NCBI RefSeq assembly: GCF_001399685.1 | Contig: NZ_JTHN01000039.1 | Span: forward strand, 1 to 35,921 | From: Paenibacillus sp. A3 | GTDB lineage: Bacteria > Bacillota > Bacilli > Paenibacillales > NBRC-103111 | DNA: 35,921 nt | Reading direction: 5' to 3' | Shown: in pieces, positions 23,750 through 30,420 of the stretch | Position numbering within the stretch: position 1 is the stretch's first letter | Layout: the number at the start of each line of letters is the position of its first letter | The notes under the pieces: generated by a model | Told to the model about the DNA's origin: nothing | Databases searched by the model: none | What the model saw: the letters and a program-made list of their open reading frames with translations, nothing else | Made by a program: the position numbers and the translations under genes

Positions 23750-24094
23750 ATGCCAGGCCAGCAATCCCAGAACCCTAATGAAATCGCCAATCCGCAAAGC
23801 GGACAGCTGCCGCAGGTCAAAGGACCGGAGATGAACGACCGCGACTTCCTCAACGACGGACTCGCCACATGCAAATTGTTAACCGACAACTTCAACGTGG
23901 CCGTCCGCGAGGCCAGCCACGAGCAGCTTCATACCGATATGCTCCAAATTTTGACGGAAACGCATCAAAGCGCCCGCGATCTGTTTAACCTGATGTTTCA
24001 AAACGGATGGTACAAGCTGGAGGCCGAGGAGCAGCAGAAGCTTCAGCAAGCGCAGCAACAGTTCAGCGGGTATTCCTCGCAGTTCCCTTATTAA
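23750..24094 (+). CDS. CotF family spore coat protein
   Basis: A 114-residue protein with a Gln/Asn/Pro-rich N-terminus and a CotF-type helical domain (about 30-105): MNDRDFLNDGLATCKLLTDN, then HTDMLQILTETHQSARDLFN and LMFQNGWYKLEAEEQQKLQQ. ATG 23750 is preferred, nine bases after AAGGAGG; an in-frame GTG at 23741 abuts that site. It is co-transcribed with the preceding small coat gene and ends before a terminator. Confidence 0.83.
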   Translation: MPGQQSQNPNEIANPQSGQLPQVKGPEMNDRDFLNDGLATCKLLTDNFNVAVREASHEQLHTDMLQILTETHQSARDLFNLMFQNGWYKLEAEEQQKLQQAQQQFSGYSSQFPY

Positions 24095-24105
24095 GCGTGC
24101 TAGGA

Positions 24106-24138
24106 AAGCTCCTGCCCTTTGCGGTAGGAGCTTGTTTT
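24106..24138 (+). terminator. terminator of the coat gene pair
   Basis: AAGCTCCT/AGGAGCTT (24106-24113, 24126-24133) with inner G-T and CC/GG pairs is followed on the plus strand by GTTTTG. On the minus strand the T tract is poor (TTTCCT), so it would only weakly stop uppP transcription. Confidence 0.6.
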
Positions 24139-24140
24139 GT

Positions 24141-24971
24141 CTACAGGAATACAAAATAGATCAGAGCGGCAAGCGCCAAGCGGTAAATGGCGAACGGAAC
24201 GAGCTTGATGCGCTGAATCAGCTTCAAGAAAAACCGGATCGATAGCAGCGCAAAGACGAACGCGCTGATCATGCCGACGGCACAGAAGGATATAACGTCG
24301 GGGGTAAAATATTCCCAATGCTTCAATAGCGAAAAGAAGCTCACGCCGGCCATGACCGGTACAGCCATAATGAAGGTAAAATCCGCCGCCGCGCGATGGC
24401 TCATCCCCATCAGGACGCCCCCCGAGATCGTCGATCCCGAGCGGGAAAATCCCGGCCACATGGACAAGCATTGAAATAAGCCGACGGCGACGGCTTGCTT
24501 GTAGGTCATCTGATCGACGGTCTCCGTCTTCAGCTTGCGCGGCCGGAGCCACTCCGCCGCGAGCATCAGCACGGCTCCCGCTACCAGGCCGATTACGACC
24601 GTTTCGGTGGAGAACAAGTAGGTATCGATGTAATCGTCCAGCAGCAAGTACAAAATCCCCGCCGGAAGGAGCCCCACCAGTACCTGCCACAGGTTCAGGC
24701 GCGGCCCGGAAGCGGTCTGTCCCTGGCTTTTACGAAGGCCGAGCAGGTCCATAAATCGGTCCCACATCAGAACGACGACCGCCAGGATGGAGCCCAACTG
24801 GATCACGATCTTGAACGCGACGGCGGCTTCCGGTGAAAACATGCGCTTCGTTTGAAACAAAAAATCGTCCACGATAATCATATGCCCAGTAGACGACACC
24901 GGAACGAACTCGGTCATTCCCTCAACCAACCCAAGAATTAACGCGACAAAAGCATCCCATAACACGAACAA
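24141..24971 (-). CDS. uppP: undecaprenyl-diphosphate phosphatase UppP (BacA)
   Basis: An integral membrane phosphatase that recycles the cell-wall lipid carrier and can give bacitracin tolerance. Both active-site motifs are present: GLVEGMTEFVPVSSTGHM near the N-terminus and PGFSRSGSTISGGVLMGMSH in the middle, with about eight membrane helices. The start is uncertain. TTG 24971 lies ten bases after GGGAG and is chosen; in-frame alternatives are TTG 25004 (no clear ribosome binding site) and GTG 24965. From 24971 the product is 276 residues, normal for the family. The 3' flank runs antisense to the coat gene pair. Confidence 0.93.
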   Translation of the reverse strand: MFVLWDAFVALILGLVEGMTEFVPVSSTGHMIIVDDFLFQTKRMFSPEAAVAFKIVIQLGSILAVVVLMWDRFMDLLGLRKSQGQTASGPRLNLWQVLVGLLPAGILYLLLDDYIDTYLFSTETVVIGLVAGAVLMLAAEWLRPRKLKTETVDQMTYKQAVAVGLFQCLSMWPGFSRSGSTISGGVLMGMSHRAAADFTFIMAVPVMAGVSFFSLLKHWEYFTPDVISFCAVGMISAFVFALLSIRFFLKLIQRIKLVPFAIYRLALAALIYFVFL

Positions 24972-25111
24972 TTTCCAATCACTCCCGCCAGTACTGTTTT
25001 TCAAATTCTACTGGACTTAAGTATAGGCAGGAGATTTTAAATGCCTCTTATCCCGTTCTTAACTGTTTCTTAAAGAACGCCCGTCAGGAGTGCGCCCGTC
25101 CCTGCGCCTGT

Positions 25112-25990
25112 CTACCAGAGCTCTTGCTTGAGAAATTGATACAGCTTCGCCCCCGCCAGCTTCAAAGGAACCTCCGACGTTTTGCAGAGCAAGCCGAAGG
25201 TCATCTCGATGAGATCGCCGTTTATGGCCCGGGCCGTCGTTCCTTCCGGCAGCGAATCTACGGTAATTTTCGGCACCAGAGCGATGCCTAATCCTCCAGC
25301 GACATAATATTTCAAAGCCGTCATGCTGCCGATTTCCATCGTGTTTAGCGGCATGCCTCCGGCATCCTGCATGACCATCTCCAGCTTCCGCCGATACGGA
25401 CAGGTGGCTGAGGTGATGAGCAGCGGATATTCCCGAATCTGATCCGGTGCGACGACTTCCCGCTTCGCCAGCGGGTGGTCTTCGGGCATCAAGACGAGAA
25501 ACGGCTCTTTGAACAAAGGCTCGAAGTAGAGCTCGGCGCCCAGATCCGGCGCGGAGCAAAGGGCCAGATCGAGGTCGCCTTGAAGAAGCCGCTCGCTCAG
25601 CGCCAGCGTATTTCCGAACTCCACCGCAATGCAAATCTTCGGATACCGGGTCAAAAACTTCTTCAAAACAGCCGGCAGCCGGTAGCTTGCCGTCGGTTCC
25701 GTCACGCCCAAACGAAGGTTTCCTGCTATGCCCCACTGCAGCTCGGACATATTTTGCTGCACCCGCTCCATGTCTCTGACGATAGGCAGACTTTGTTCGT
25801 AAAGAAGTCGGCCCGCTTCGGTTAACCGGATCTTCTTGCCGCGCTCGATCAGTTGGACGCCCAAGTCGGATTCCAGCTTTTGCATCTGCATCGTGATGGT
25901 AGACTGGGCATAATTCATTTCTTCGGCGGCGCGGATGAAGCTGCCGTGATGCACGATCCTCTGAAAGGTTTTTAGCATTTTAAGGTCCAT
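25112..25990 (-). CDS. LysR family transcriptional regulator
   Basis: A 292-residue regulator with the LysR winged helix at the N-terminus (MDLKMLKTFQRIVHHGSFIR, then AAEEMNYAQSTITMQMQKLE) and a substrate-binding-protein-like effector domain from about residue 85 (GNLRLGVTEPTASYRLP). ATG 25990 is chosen with GAGGG six bases upstream; an in-frame TTG at 26017 is less likely. It is divergent from a FabG-like SDR gene with a LysR-type TTCA-N11-TGAA motif between, so the SDR is the probable target. The effector is unknown. Confidence 0.93.
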   Translation of the reverse strand: MDLKMLKTFQRIVHHGSFIRAAEEMNYAQSTITMQMQKLESDLGVQLIERGKKIRLTEAGRLLYEQSLPIVRDMERVQQNMSELQWGIAGNLRLGVTEPTASYRLPAVLKKFLTRYPKICIAVEFGNTLALSERLLQGDLDLALCSAPDLGAELYFEPLFKEPFLVLMPEDHPLAKREVVAPDQIREYPLLITSATCPYRRKLEMVMQDAGGMPLNTMEIGSMTALKYYVAGGLGIALVPKITVDSLPEGTTARAINGDLIEMTFGLLCKTSEVPLKLAGAKLYQFLKQELW

Positions 25991-26043
25991 TCTCATCCCT
26001 CGGGCTAATGAATTCAATTTTTATGAACTCTGCATTCACTTAA

Positions 26044-26078
26044 TTCAATTATACAGAATGAAATTCCTGACGTACAAT
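26044..26078 (+). promoter_or_regulatory. LysR-type box and promoter of the SDR gene
   Basis: TTCA-N11-TGAA (26044-26062) fits the T-N11-A pattern bound by LysR regulators. It overlaps a promoter candidate, TATACA (26050-26055) and TACAAT (26073-26078), with 17-base spacing. Position in the divergent intergenic region supports control by the LysR gene next door. Confidence 0.5.
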
Positions 26079-26117
26079 CGCCTTATAACAAGCAGCAAAG
26101 ATAGGAGGGCATTTTCG

Positions 26118-26858
26118 ATGAATTTGCGGAATAAAGTAGCACTTGTGACGGGTGGAGGTACGGGGATCGGCAGAGCGGCCTGTCTTGCGTTGGCGGAACG
26201 CGGGGCGGCCGTCATCGTAAATTATTCCCGGTCTTCGGCCGAGGCGGAAGCAACGGCTCAGAGCATTAGGGACAAGGGCGGTCAAGCGGCGGCGATCCGG
26301 GCCGACATCTCCCAAGACCGGGAAGTGCGGCATATGGTCGATCAGGCAGTCCGGGAATTCGGGACCGTGGATCTGCTCGTAAATAATGCCGGGATCACCC
26401 GGCATATTCCGATGGAAGATCTGGAAGCGGCGACGGACGAAGTATGGGACGAGCTCTACGACGTCAATGTGAAGGGGATGTTTTTCTGCGCGAGAGCCGT
26501 GGCTCCTTTCATGAAAAGCAATAAGCAGGGAGCCATCGTGAATGTAGGCAGCATCGCCGGGATAACCGGACTGGGCTCTTCGCTTCCGTATGCCGTATCG
26601 AAAGCGGCCGTTCACGGCCTGACGAAATCGTTGGCACGCGCTCTGGCGCCGTATATCCGCGTCTCCTGCATCGTTCCCGGAGCCGTCGCGACCCGTTGGT
26701 GGGACGGCAAGGAAGAGCAAATGAAGCGACTGGCCCCGCAGCTGTTGCTGCAGCGCATTTCCACGCCCGAGGATATTGCCCGCATGATCTGCGCCACCTT
26801 GGAGCAGGAAGCCATGACCGGCCAGATCATTACGGTGGACAGCGGACAGACGCTGTAG
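26118..26858 (+). CDS. SDR family oxidoreductase (FabG-like)
   Basis: A 246-residue classical short-chain dehydrogenase: TGGGTGIG cofactor motif (11-18), NNAG (89-92), catalytic Ser145 (VNVGSIAGITG) and Tyr158/Lys162 in YAVSK. A basic NADP-type position after the second strand (NYSRSS) suggests NADPH use. It is close to 3-oxoacyl-ACP reductase FabG, but as a stand-alone gene under a LysR regulator it more likely reduces or oxidises a metabolite. GGAGGG lies about nine bases before ATG 26118; a longer frame from 26058 overlaps the promoter. GC-rich non-coding sequence follows to about 27020. Confidence 0.9.
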   Translation: MNLRNKVALVTGGGTGIGRAACLALAERGAAVIVNYSRSSAEAEATAQSIRDKGGQAAAIRADISQDREVRHMVDQAVREFGTVDLLVNNAGITRHIPMEDLEAATDEVWDELYDVNVKGMFFCARAVAPFMKSNKQGAIVNVGSIAGITGLGSSLPYAVSKAAVHGLTKSLARALAPYIRVSCIVPGAVATRWWDGKEEQMKRLAPQLLLQRISTPEDIARMICATLEQEAMTGQIITVDSGQTL

Positions 26859-27021
26859 TGGGGTTCCGGCGTGAAGGTCGGCGGCTCTTCGGCGCTTGGC
26901 CGTGCCTTGCCCCGTAGAGCCATACCCGCAAAAGGTTACCCTACGTAGACCGTAAAAAATCCTGGAACCCGATGCTATATCGCTTGGGTTTTAGGGCTGG
27001 CGAACTGGGGGACCCAAATAG

Positions 27022-27053
27022 AAAAAAAGAGCTTCAGCGCCAGGCTGAAACTC
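27022..27053 (-). terminator. orphan minus-strand terminator
   Basis: On the minus strand, GAGTTTCAGC-ctggc-GCTGAAGCTC (10 bp with one G-T pair) is followed by seven T. The minus strand upstream is opposite a small membrane ORF, and the next minus-strand gene has its own terminator near 27290. A short antisense RNA is one explanation. Confidence 0.65.
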
Positions 27054-27109
27054 GGCTGATTCAAGAAAGCTGGTGTAATTTGGATAAACTAGATTGAATA
27101 TATATATTT

Positions 27110-27118
27110 TGTTATAAT
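27110..27118 (+). promoter_or_regulatory. extended -10 promoter upstream of a small ORF
   Basis: TG-t-TATAAT (27110-27118) is a perfect extended -10 element; no good -35 box is present, as is common for this promoter type. It is followed 13 bases later by GAAGGGAG (27131-27138). Confidence 0.55.
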
Positions 27119-27150
27119 CAAACAAAAATAGAAGGGAGAAATCTAATTGA

Positions 27151-27258
27151 TTGTTCACTGGTTCGATCTTTTTTTTGATGCTGATACTTTTCATATTAAT
27201 CGGAGCCACTACTACCCTAGCGATTTTATTTTTCTTCAAAAAGAAAAAAATAGGATAG
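27151..27258 (+). CDS. possible small membrane peptide (toxin-like)
   Basis: A 35-codon ORF, TTG 27151 to TAG 27258. The product is one hydrophobic helix (FFLMLILFILIGATTTLAIL), then FFF and a KKKKIG tail. It sits behind an extended -10 promoter and a GAAGGGAG site 12 bases upstream, and ends about 40 bases before a terminator. Architecture resembles type I toxins and other single-helix regulatory peptides, but I cannot match a named family. ATG 27178 would give a 26-residue version; another frame from TTG 27147 (39 residues, hydrophilic) is better spaced from the ribosome binding site, so coding status is uncertain. A minus-strand terminator at 27022-27053 hints at an antisense partner. Confidence 0.35.
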   Translation: MFTGSIFFLMLILFILIGATTTLAILFFFKKKKIG

Positions 27259-27288
27259 AGCGATGACAAGTGCCGGTGGCCAAAATCT

Positions 27289-27343
27289 AAAAAAACGGCT
27301 CTTGTTCGCATATTCGTGACAAGAGCCGATCTTTATTTTTTCT
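27289..27343. terminator. bidirectional terminator in the AT-rich island
   Basis: CGGCTCTTGT/ACAAGAGCCG (27296-27305, 27319-27328) is flanked by seven A on the left, giving seven T on the minus strand for the YiiX-like gene. On the right, atctttatttttt suits the small plus-strand ORF. The 549-base stretch 26859-27407 otherwise holds only the small ORF, its promoter, the orphan terminator and a weak hairpin near 26965. Confidence 0.7.
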
Positions 27344-27407
27344 CTGCCTGATCAGAGTTATAGTTCCGATGCTTGTGTTCCGGCCAATGCCAAAACGGTT
27401 TTTTGGG

Positions 27408-27992
27408 TTAGGATATAAATGAACCTTTATTTATAAATCTTGAGCTAAACGTAAATCCTCCGGGATATACAATGGTATAAGAATCACCAGTTAAATTTTT
27501 TCCCATAGCGTCCTGTCCTTCTCCGTAGTAAAACGCTTGCCAAACAAATTTAGAGCAATAGTTAGGAGTTATTAAGCTCAATCTATCAGGAGTAATGAAA
27601 TATTGTGTCGCTCTTTGATAGTTTTCTTTTGCCCAGTTTGCGGCATAATACCCACTAGCATAGCGATATTTATAGATTGCAATAGTTTCACCTTTTCCAT
27701 GTCTTGTCATGTAGTTTTGGATTGTATCCTTGGTCCCTCCTCCTTCTGTTGGGGTAACATGGTAAATAAAAAAGTCAGGACCGACTATGCCGACATGTCC
27801 TACAATTTGCGAGGAGCTTCCAAGGGTTTTGCTTGAATACAATACATCTCCAACCTGCATTTCAATGCTAGTTCCGGGGTAATATGGATTAGGTTCCTCC
27901 ATTGGTTTAACTTTAGCTTGTACCATTGTGGGGATTACCAAAAGAGTTAATAAAAAAAAGATTCCCATCAGTTTTGAAATTCTACTTATCAT
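27408..27992 (-). CDS. secreted YiiX/NlpC-P60-like cysteine hydrolase
   Basis: A 194-residue exported protein. The signal peptide is MISRISKLMGIFFLLTLLVI, followed by PTMVQA. The mature part has MQVGDVLYSSKTLGSSSQIV then GHVGIVG and IYHVTPTEGGG, and later ITPNYCSKFVWQAFYYGEG. This His-early, Cys-late order is that of permuted NlpC/P60 (YiiX/YebB-like) folds, so it may cut amide bonds in cell wall or lipids; the family call is moderate. Codon use is AT-rich, unlike the flanking genes. ATG 27992 is 13 bases from AAGGAGG and TTG 28004 only one base, so the start is uncertain. Confidence 0.7.
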   Translation of the reverse strand: MISRISKLMGIFFLLTLLVIPTMVQAKVKPMEEPNPYYPGTSIEMQVGDVLYSSKTLGSSSQIVGHVGIVGPDFFIYHVTPTEGGGTKDTIQNYMTRHGKGETIAIYKYRYASGYYAANWAKENYQRATQYFITPDRLSLITPNYCSKFVWQAFYYGEGQDAMGKNLTGDSYTIVYPGGFTFSSRFINKGSFIS

Positions 27993-28026
27993 GCTCTTAT
28001 TCAATCCTCCTTATCATTATGATATT

Positions 28027-28055
28027 ATAATAAATAGATTATATAGAAAATACAA
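28027..28055 (-). promoter_or_regulatory. promoter candidate of the YiiX-like gene
   Basis: Minus-strand TTGTAT (28055-28050) and TATTAT (28032-28027) are 17 bases apart, 35 bases before the ATG at 27992. The whole divergent gap is AT-rich, so chance matches are common. Confidence 0.35.
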
Positions 28056-28087
28056 CCATATAAAGAAAATTTTAGGAGGTTGGGAAA

Positions 28088-28420
28088 ATGGCAAGAAAAA
28101 TTCTTATCTGGTGTGTTATCGTCTTAGTAGTGTTGATCCTATCAATTTACTGTTATATTCAATTAAAAATAAAAAAATTAGAGCAAGATTTGCAAAAATA
28201 TCTCATTGAGGAAAAACATTATACCCATTCTGATATTTTGAGCATAGAAGGGCGACTTAGTAAAATGCCAAAGTATCCAATTGCGGTGATATTCCGAGAC
28301 GAACCGAATGTAATATATATATATACTGATAGAGATGTTGGTGAATGGATTCAAATATCATCAAGAAGCTTAGGTCCTACGCAAGATATAAAGTTTAAAC
28401 ATAAGGAAGAGATTAAATAA
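28088..28420 (+). CDS. DUF3139 family small membrane-anchored protein
   Basis: A 110-residue protein with one N-terminal membrane helix (about 5-24, ILIWCVIVLVVLILSIYCYI), a charged coiled stretch (KIKKLEQDLQKYLIEEKHYT) and a C-terminal domain with AVIFRDEPNVIYIYTDR. This matches DUF3139, a Firmicutes family without known function. AGGAGG lies eight bases before ATG 28088. It is divergent from the YiiX-like gene and equally AT-rich, so the two probably arrived together. Confidence 0.75.
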   Translation: MARKILIWCVIVLVVLILSIYCYIQLKIKKLEQDLQKYLIEEKHYTHSDILSIEGRLSKMPKYPIAVIFRDEPNVIYIYTDRDVGEWIQISSRSLGPTQDIKFKHKEEIK

Positions 28421-28441
28421 TGAGTGGAATAATGAAAAAAA

Positions 28442-28476
28442 GCCTGTGTCTCTGAAGATGGCACGGGCCATTTTTT
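28442..28476 (+). terminator. terminator of the DUF3139 gene
   Basis: GCCTGTG/CACGGGC (28442-28448, 28462-28468; one G-T pair) is followed by ATTTTTT on the plus strand. Confidence 0.6.
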
Positions 28477-28497
28477 ACATCCTAAACAAAAGAATTG

Positions 28498-28686
28498 CTA
28501 GTGTCCCATTTTGTTTGCCCTCTCGAAAAAGAGGCGCTCGCGCAATAGATTTTCGATCCGCTCATTGCTGTAACCAAGTTCCGGCCGGCATTCGTCGTCG
28601 CTCTGAATTCCGCGTCGTGTAAATCCTTGATTCCGTATAACTTTTCAAAGATCGTGCCGATCCGGGCAAGGTAACGAATCCGATCT
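28498..28686 (-). pseudogene. frameshifted remnant of an unrecognised small protein gene
   Basis: On the minus strand one frame reads GESEDRIRYLARIGTIFEKL then YGIKDLHDAEFR. After a one-base shift near 28605 the reading continues as DDECRPELGYSNERIENLLR then ERLFFERANKMGH and a TAG stop at 28498-28500. Both parts look like genuine protein and join smoothly if one base is restored. I do not recognise the family. It directly follows the broken M23 gene, suggesting joint decay of a transferred or phage-like segment. Sequencing error at this base is the alternative. Confidence 0.4.
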
Positions 28687-29177
28687 TCACTTTCCCCAAA
28701 AATCCGAAGGTTTCAGTCCAATGTACGGAGCCGGATCGACGCACTGCCCATTGACGAAAATCTCAAAGTGCAGATGTAAACTAGTGCTTTTCCCACTAGA
28801 GCCACAAACACCGACAACATCCCCGGTCTGCACCTCATCCCCGACGCGTACGGTGGTCTGTGACTGATGAGCATACGTAGTCGCCGCCATGATCCCCCCC
28901 ATACAAATTGACCGTAACCCTTGTTGGATCGTGTTCGTCCTGCCAACCCGGCATAAACGACCTTACCGGCTTTTGACGCCGGGATGCGCTGCCCTGCCTG
29001 ACAAGCAAAGTCGATGCCTTGATGTGATTTGCCCGGTTCCCCTGTTACCGGATCGATCCGAATACCGGATGGTAATGTAACGGCGCCAGAAACAGGACGT
29101 GCAAAGCCGCTTTCGGACGACGGAATCGTACAAAAAAGCCTCGCCGCGCAGCAAAAACCATTTTTTGTTCCGTACAT
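28687..29177 (-). pseudogene. M23 family metallopeptidase, frameshifted
   Basis: The N-terminal part reads FARPVSG, IRIDPVTGEPGKSHQGIDFA and GKVVYAGLAG up to NKGYGQFVW in one frame. The middle DHGGDYV lies in a second frame around a run of seven G. The C-terminal YAHQSQTTVRVGDEVQTGDV, GSSGKSTSLHLHFEIFVNG and DPAPYIGLKPSDFWGK lie in a third. LytM-type zinc ligands (HQGID, HLHFE) are recognisable, but at least two small deletions break the gene near 28877 and 28900. The 5' end is unclear and no signal peptide is visible. In family members this domain cuts peptidoglycan cross-bridges. It is a decayed gene, or an assembly with indel errors. Confidence 0.75.
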
Positions 29178-29283
29178 TGAGCTAGACGGTGATTTTGCGG
29201 AAATCAGTCTCCCTAAAAAAAGAAAGCCGAACCGTCCTAAGCTCGTCGCTTTGGCAAGTTCAGCATATCCGTCTTCTGCGGTC

Positions 29284-29775
29284 TTAAGCGCCCGAGCCGC
29301 TCCCGCAAGCCTGCTTCAAATGGAGAGTTCCCGCCTCGCCCAGCATCGCCCCGGCAATCGTCAGAAAGTCCTCCCGTGCGATCTCGAAATGGCCTGAGCG
29401 GAGCTTATACCCCCAATGCCGGTTGCCGCGCGTAAAGCTGAGCCGATCCAGCAGCGGGGCGATTTTCACTTCGCTGCAAGGAAAATAGCGGATATCCCGG
29501 CGAAACGGCACGAAGGAATCGGACATCCGGTATTCGTAAACCCGGTCGTCCGCCACCCGTCCGATAGCGGTAAAGGCTTGCAGCGGCTCCCCTTCCTTCA
29601 TGTCCGTACGCGGAGAATAATAAATGAGCCAGTCCCCCGGACGCATCCTCCGGAGCGGCGCGGACTTGCCGTGGCACAGCTGGGCGAACCCTCCCTGCAC
29701 GCCCCGGCTTACATGGGATGCGGAAACGACGCCGATCCAGTAGCGCTCTTGCCCGGGTACCGATTGGTCCGGCAT
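29284..29775 (-). CDS. EVE domain protein
   Basis: A 163-residue protein matching the EVE (UPF0310) family: [58 protein letters not shown] and [13 protein letters not shown] domains have the PUA-like fold and are thought to bind modified bases; stand-alone proteins like this have no fixed role. ATG 29775 is nine bases after AGGAGGG; an in-frame ATG at 29796 lies before that site. It begins 29 bases after the DinB gene on the same strand, probably in one transcript. Confidence 0.9.
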   Translation of the reverse strand: MPDQSVPGQERYWIGVVSASHVSRGVQGGFAQLCHGKSAPLRRMRPGDWLIYYSPRTDMKEGEPLQAFTAIGRVADDRVYEYRMSDSFVPFRRDIRYFPCSEVKIAPLLDRLSFTRGNRHWGYKLRSGHFEIAREDFLTIAGAMLGEAGTLHLKQACGSGSGA

Positions 29776-29803
29776 CTGGTGATCCCTCCTGTTCATTCTC
29801 GCC

Positions 29804-30346
29804 TCAATTTAGCGCTGGCAAGAGAGCTTGCTTCAAACGGTCCTTCTGCAGAAGATGGTGGCGATAGTGCATTTCGACGAGCCTAAACCATTCTTCCGCG
29901 GTCAGTCCTCCGAACCGGGGATGGGCGACGGTATGGCGCAGTGGCGCATTTTCCAGCTTTGATGCGGTCTCGTTCATTCGGCGGACGACGGATTTCAGTC
30001 CTTCGACAAGCTGCTCTTTGCTTTCGGGCTGCTGGGGCGTATATTGCGGTGAAGGCGGGACCTGGATGCGCACCGGCGGCAGGCTTCCTTGCCCGAATAC
30101 GGCCTCCCCCACCTCCGTCTTTTCGCCTGCGGATGCAGCGTCATCCCCGCCTGGCGCCAGACAGCGCTCCGCATTGGCAAGCTGCATGTACAATGCGGCA
30201 TTGATCAAATGCTGGTACATTTGTCCGAGCGACCATTCGTTCTCTCCCGGCTGCCGCTTCAACTGTTCCATACTGAAGCCTTCCAGCTCCTGAATGTAAT
30301 GTTCCGTAATGTCCTCAAAATTCCGCAAAATTTCCGTTGTATTCAT
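29804..30346 (-). CDS. DinB family protein
   Basis: A 180-residue four-helix protein of the DinB/YfiT-like superfamily. The N-terminal helix ends in [20 protein letters not shown], with the metal-site His in QMYQHL. The C-terminal helix has [20 protein letters not shown] with the usual HxxHH-type cluster, so a metal-dependent thiol transfer or hydrolysis is possible. Many Bacillaceae carry several such genes of unknown substrate. A gap-filling Pro/Gly-rich insert lies at about 65-105. It is separated from the upstream WYL gene by a terminator. Confidence 0.9.
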   Translation of the reverse strand: MNTTEILRNFEDITEHYIQELEGFSMEQLKRQPGENEWSLGQMYQHLINAALYMQLANAERCLAPGGDDAASAGEKTEVGEAVFGQGSLPPVRIQVPPSPQYTPQQPESKEQLVEGLKSVVRRMNETASKLENAPLRHTVAHPRFGGLTAEEWFRLVEMHYRHHLLQKDRLKQALLPALN

Positions 30347-30387
30347 TGCTTATCCCAGCTCCTTTTCATCATCTGCTCTTACTATAC

Positions 30388-30420
30388 AAAAACGCTACTG
30401 ACAACAGTATGTCAGTAGCG
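30388..30420 (-). terminator. terminator of the WYL regulator gene
   Basis: CGCTACTGAC/GTCAGTAGCG (30420-30411 and 30402-30393 on the minus strand) is followed by TTTTTG. The gene's TGA stop lies inside the stem. Confidence 0.8.

Noticed and set aside
26965..26993. Hairpin AACCC-GAT...ATC...GGGTT after the SDR gene as a terminator
   Set aside because: The stem is interrupted and only four T follow; too weak to list as a feature.
26991..27311. 106-codon minus-strand ORF across the AT-rich start of the island
   Set aside because: It runs through two terminators and the TATAAT region and has no ribosome binding site or family resemblance.
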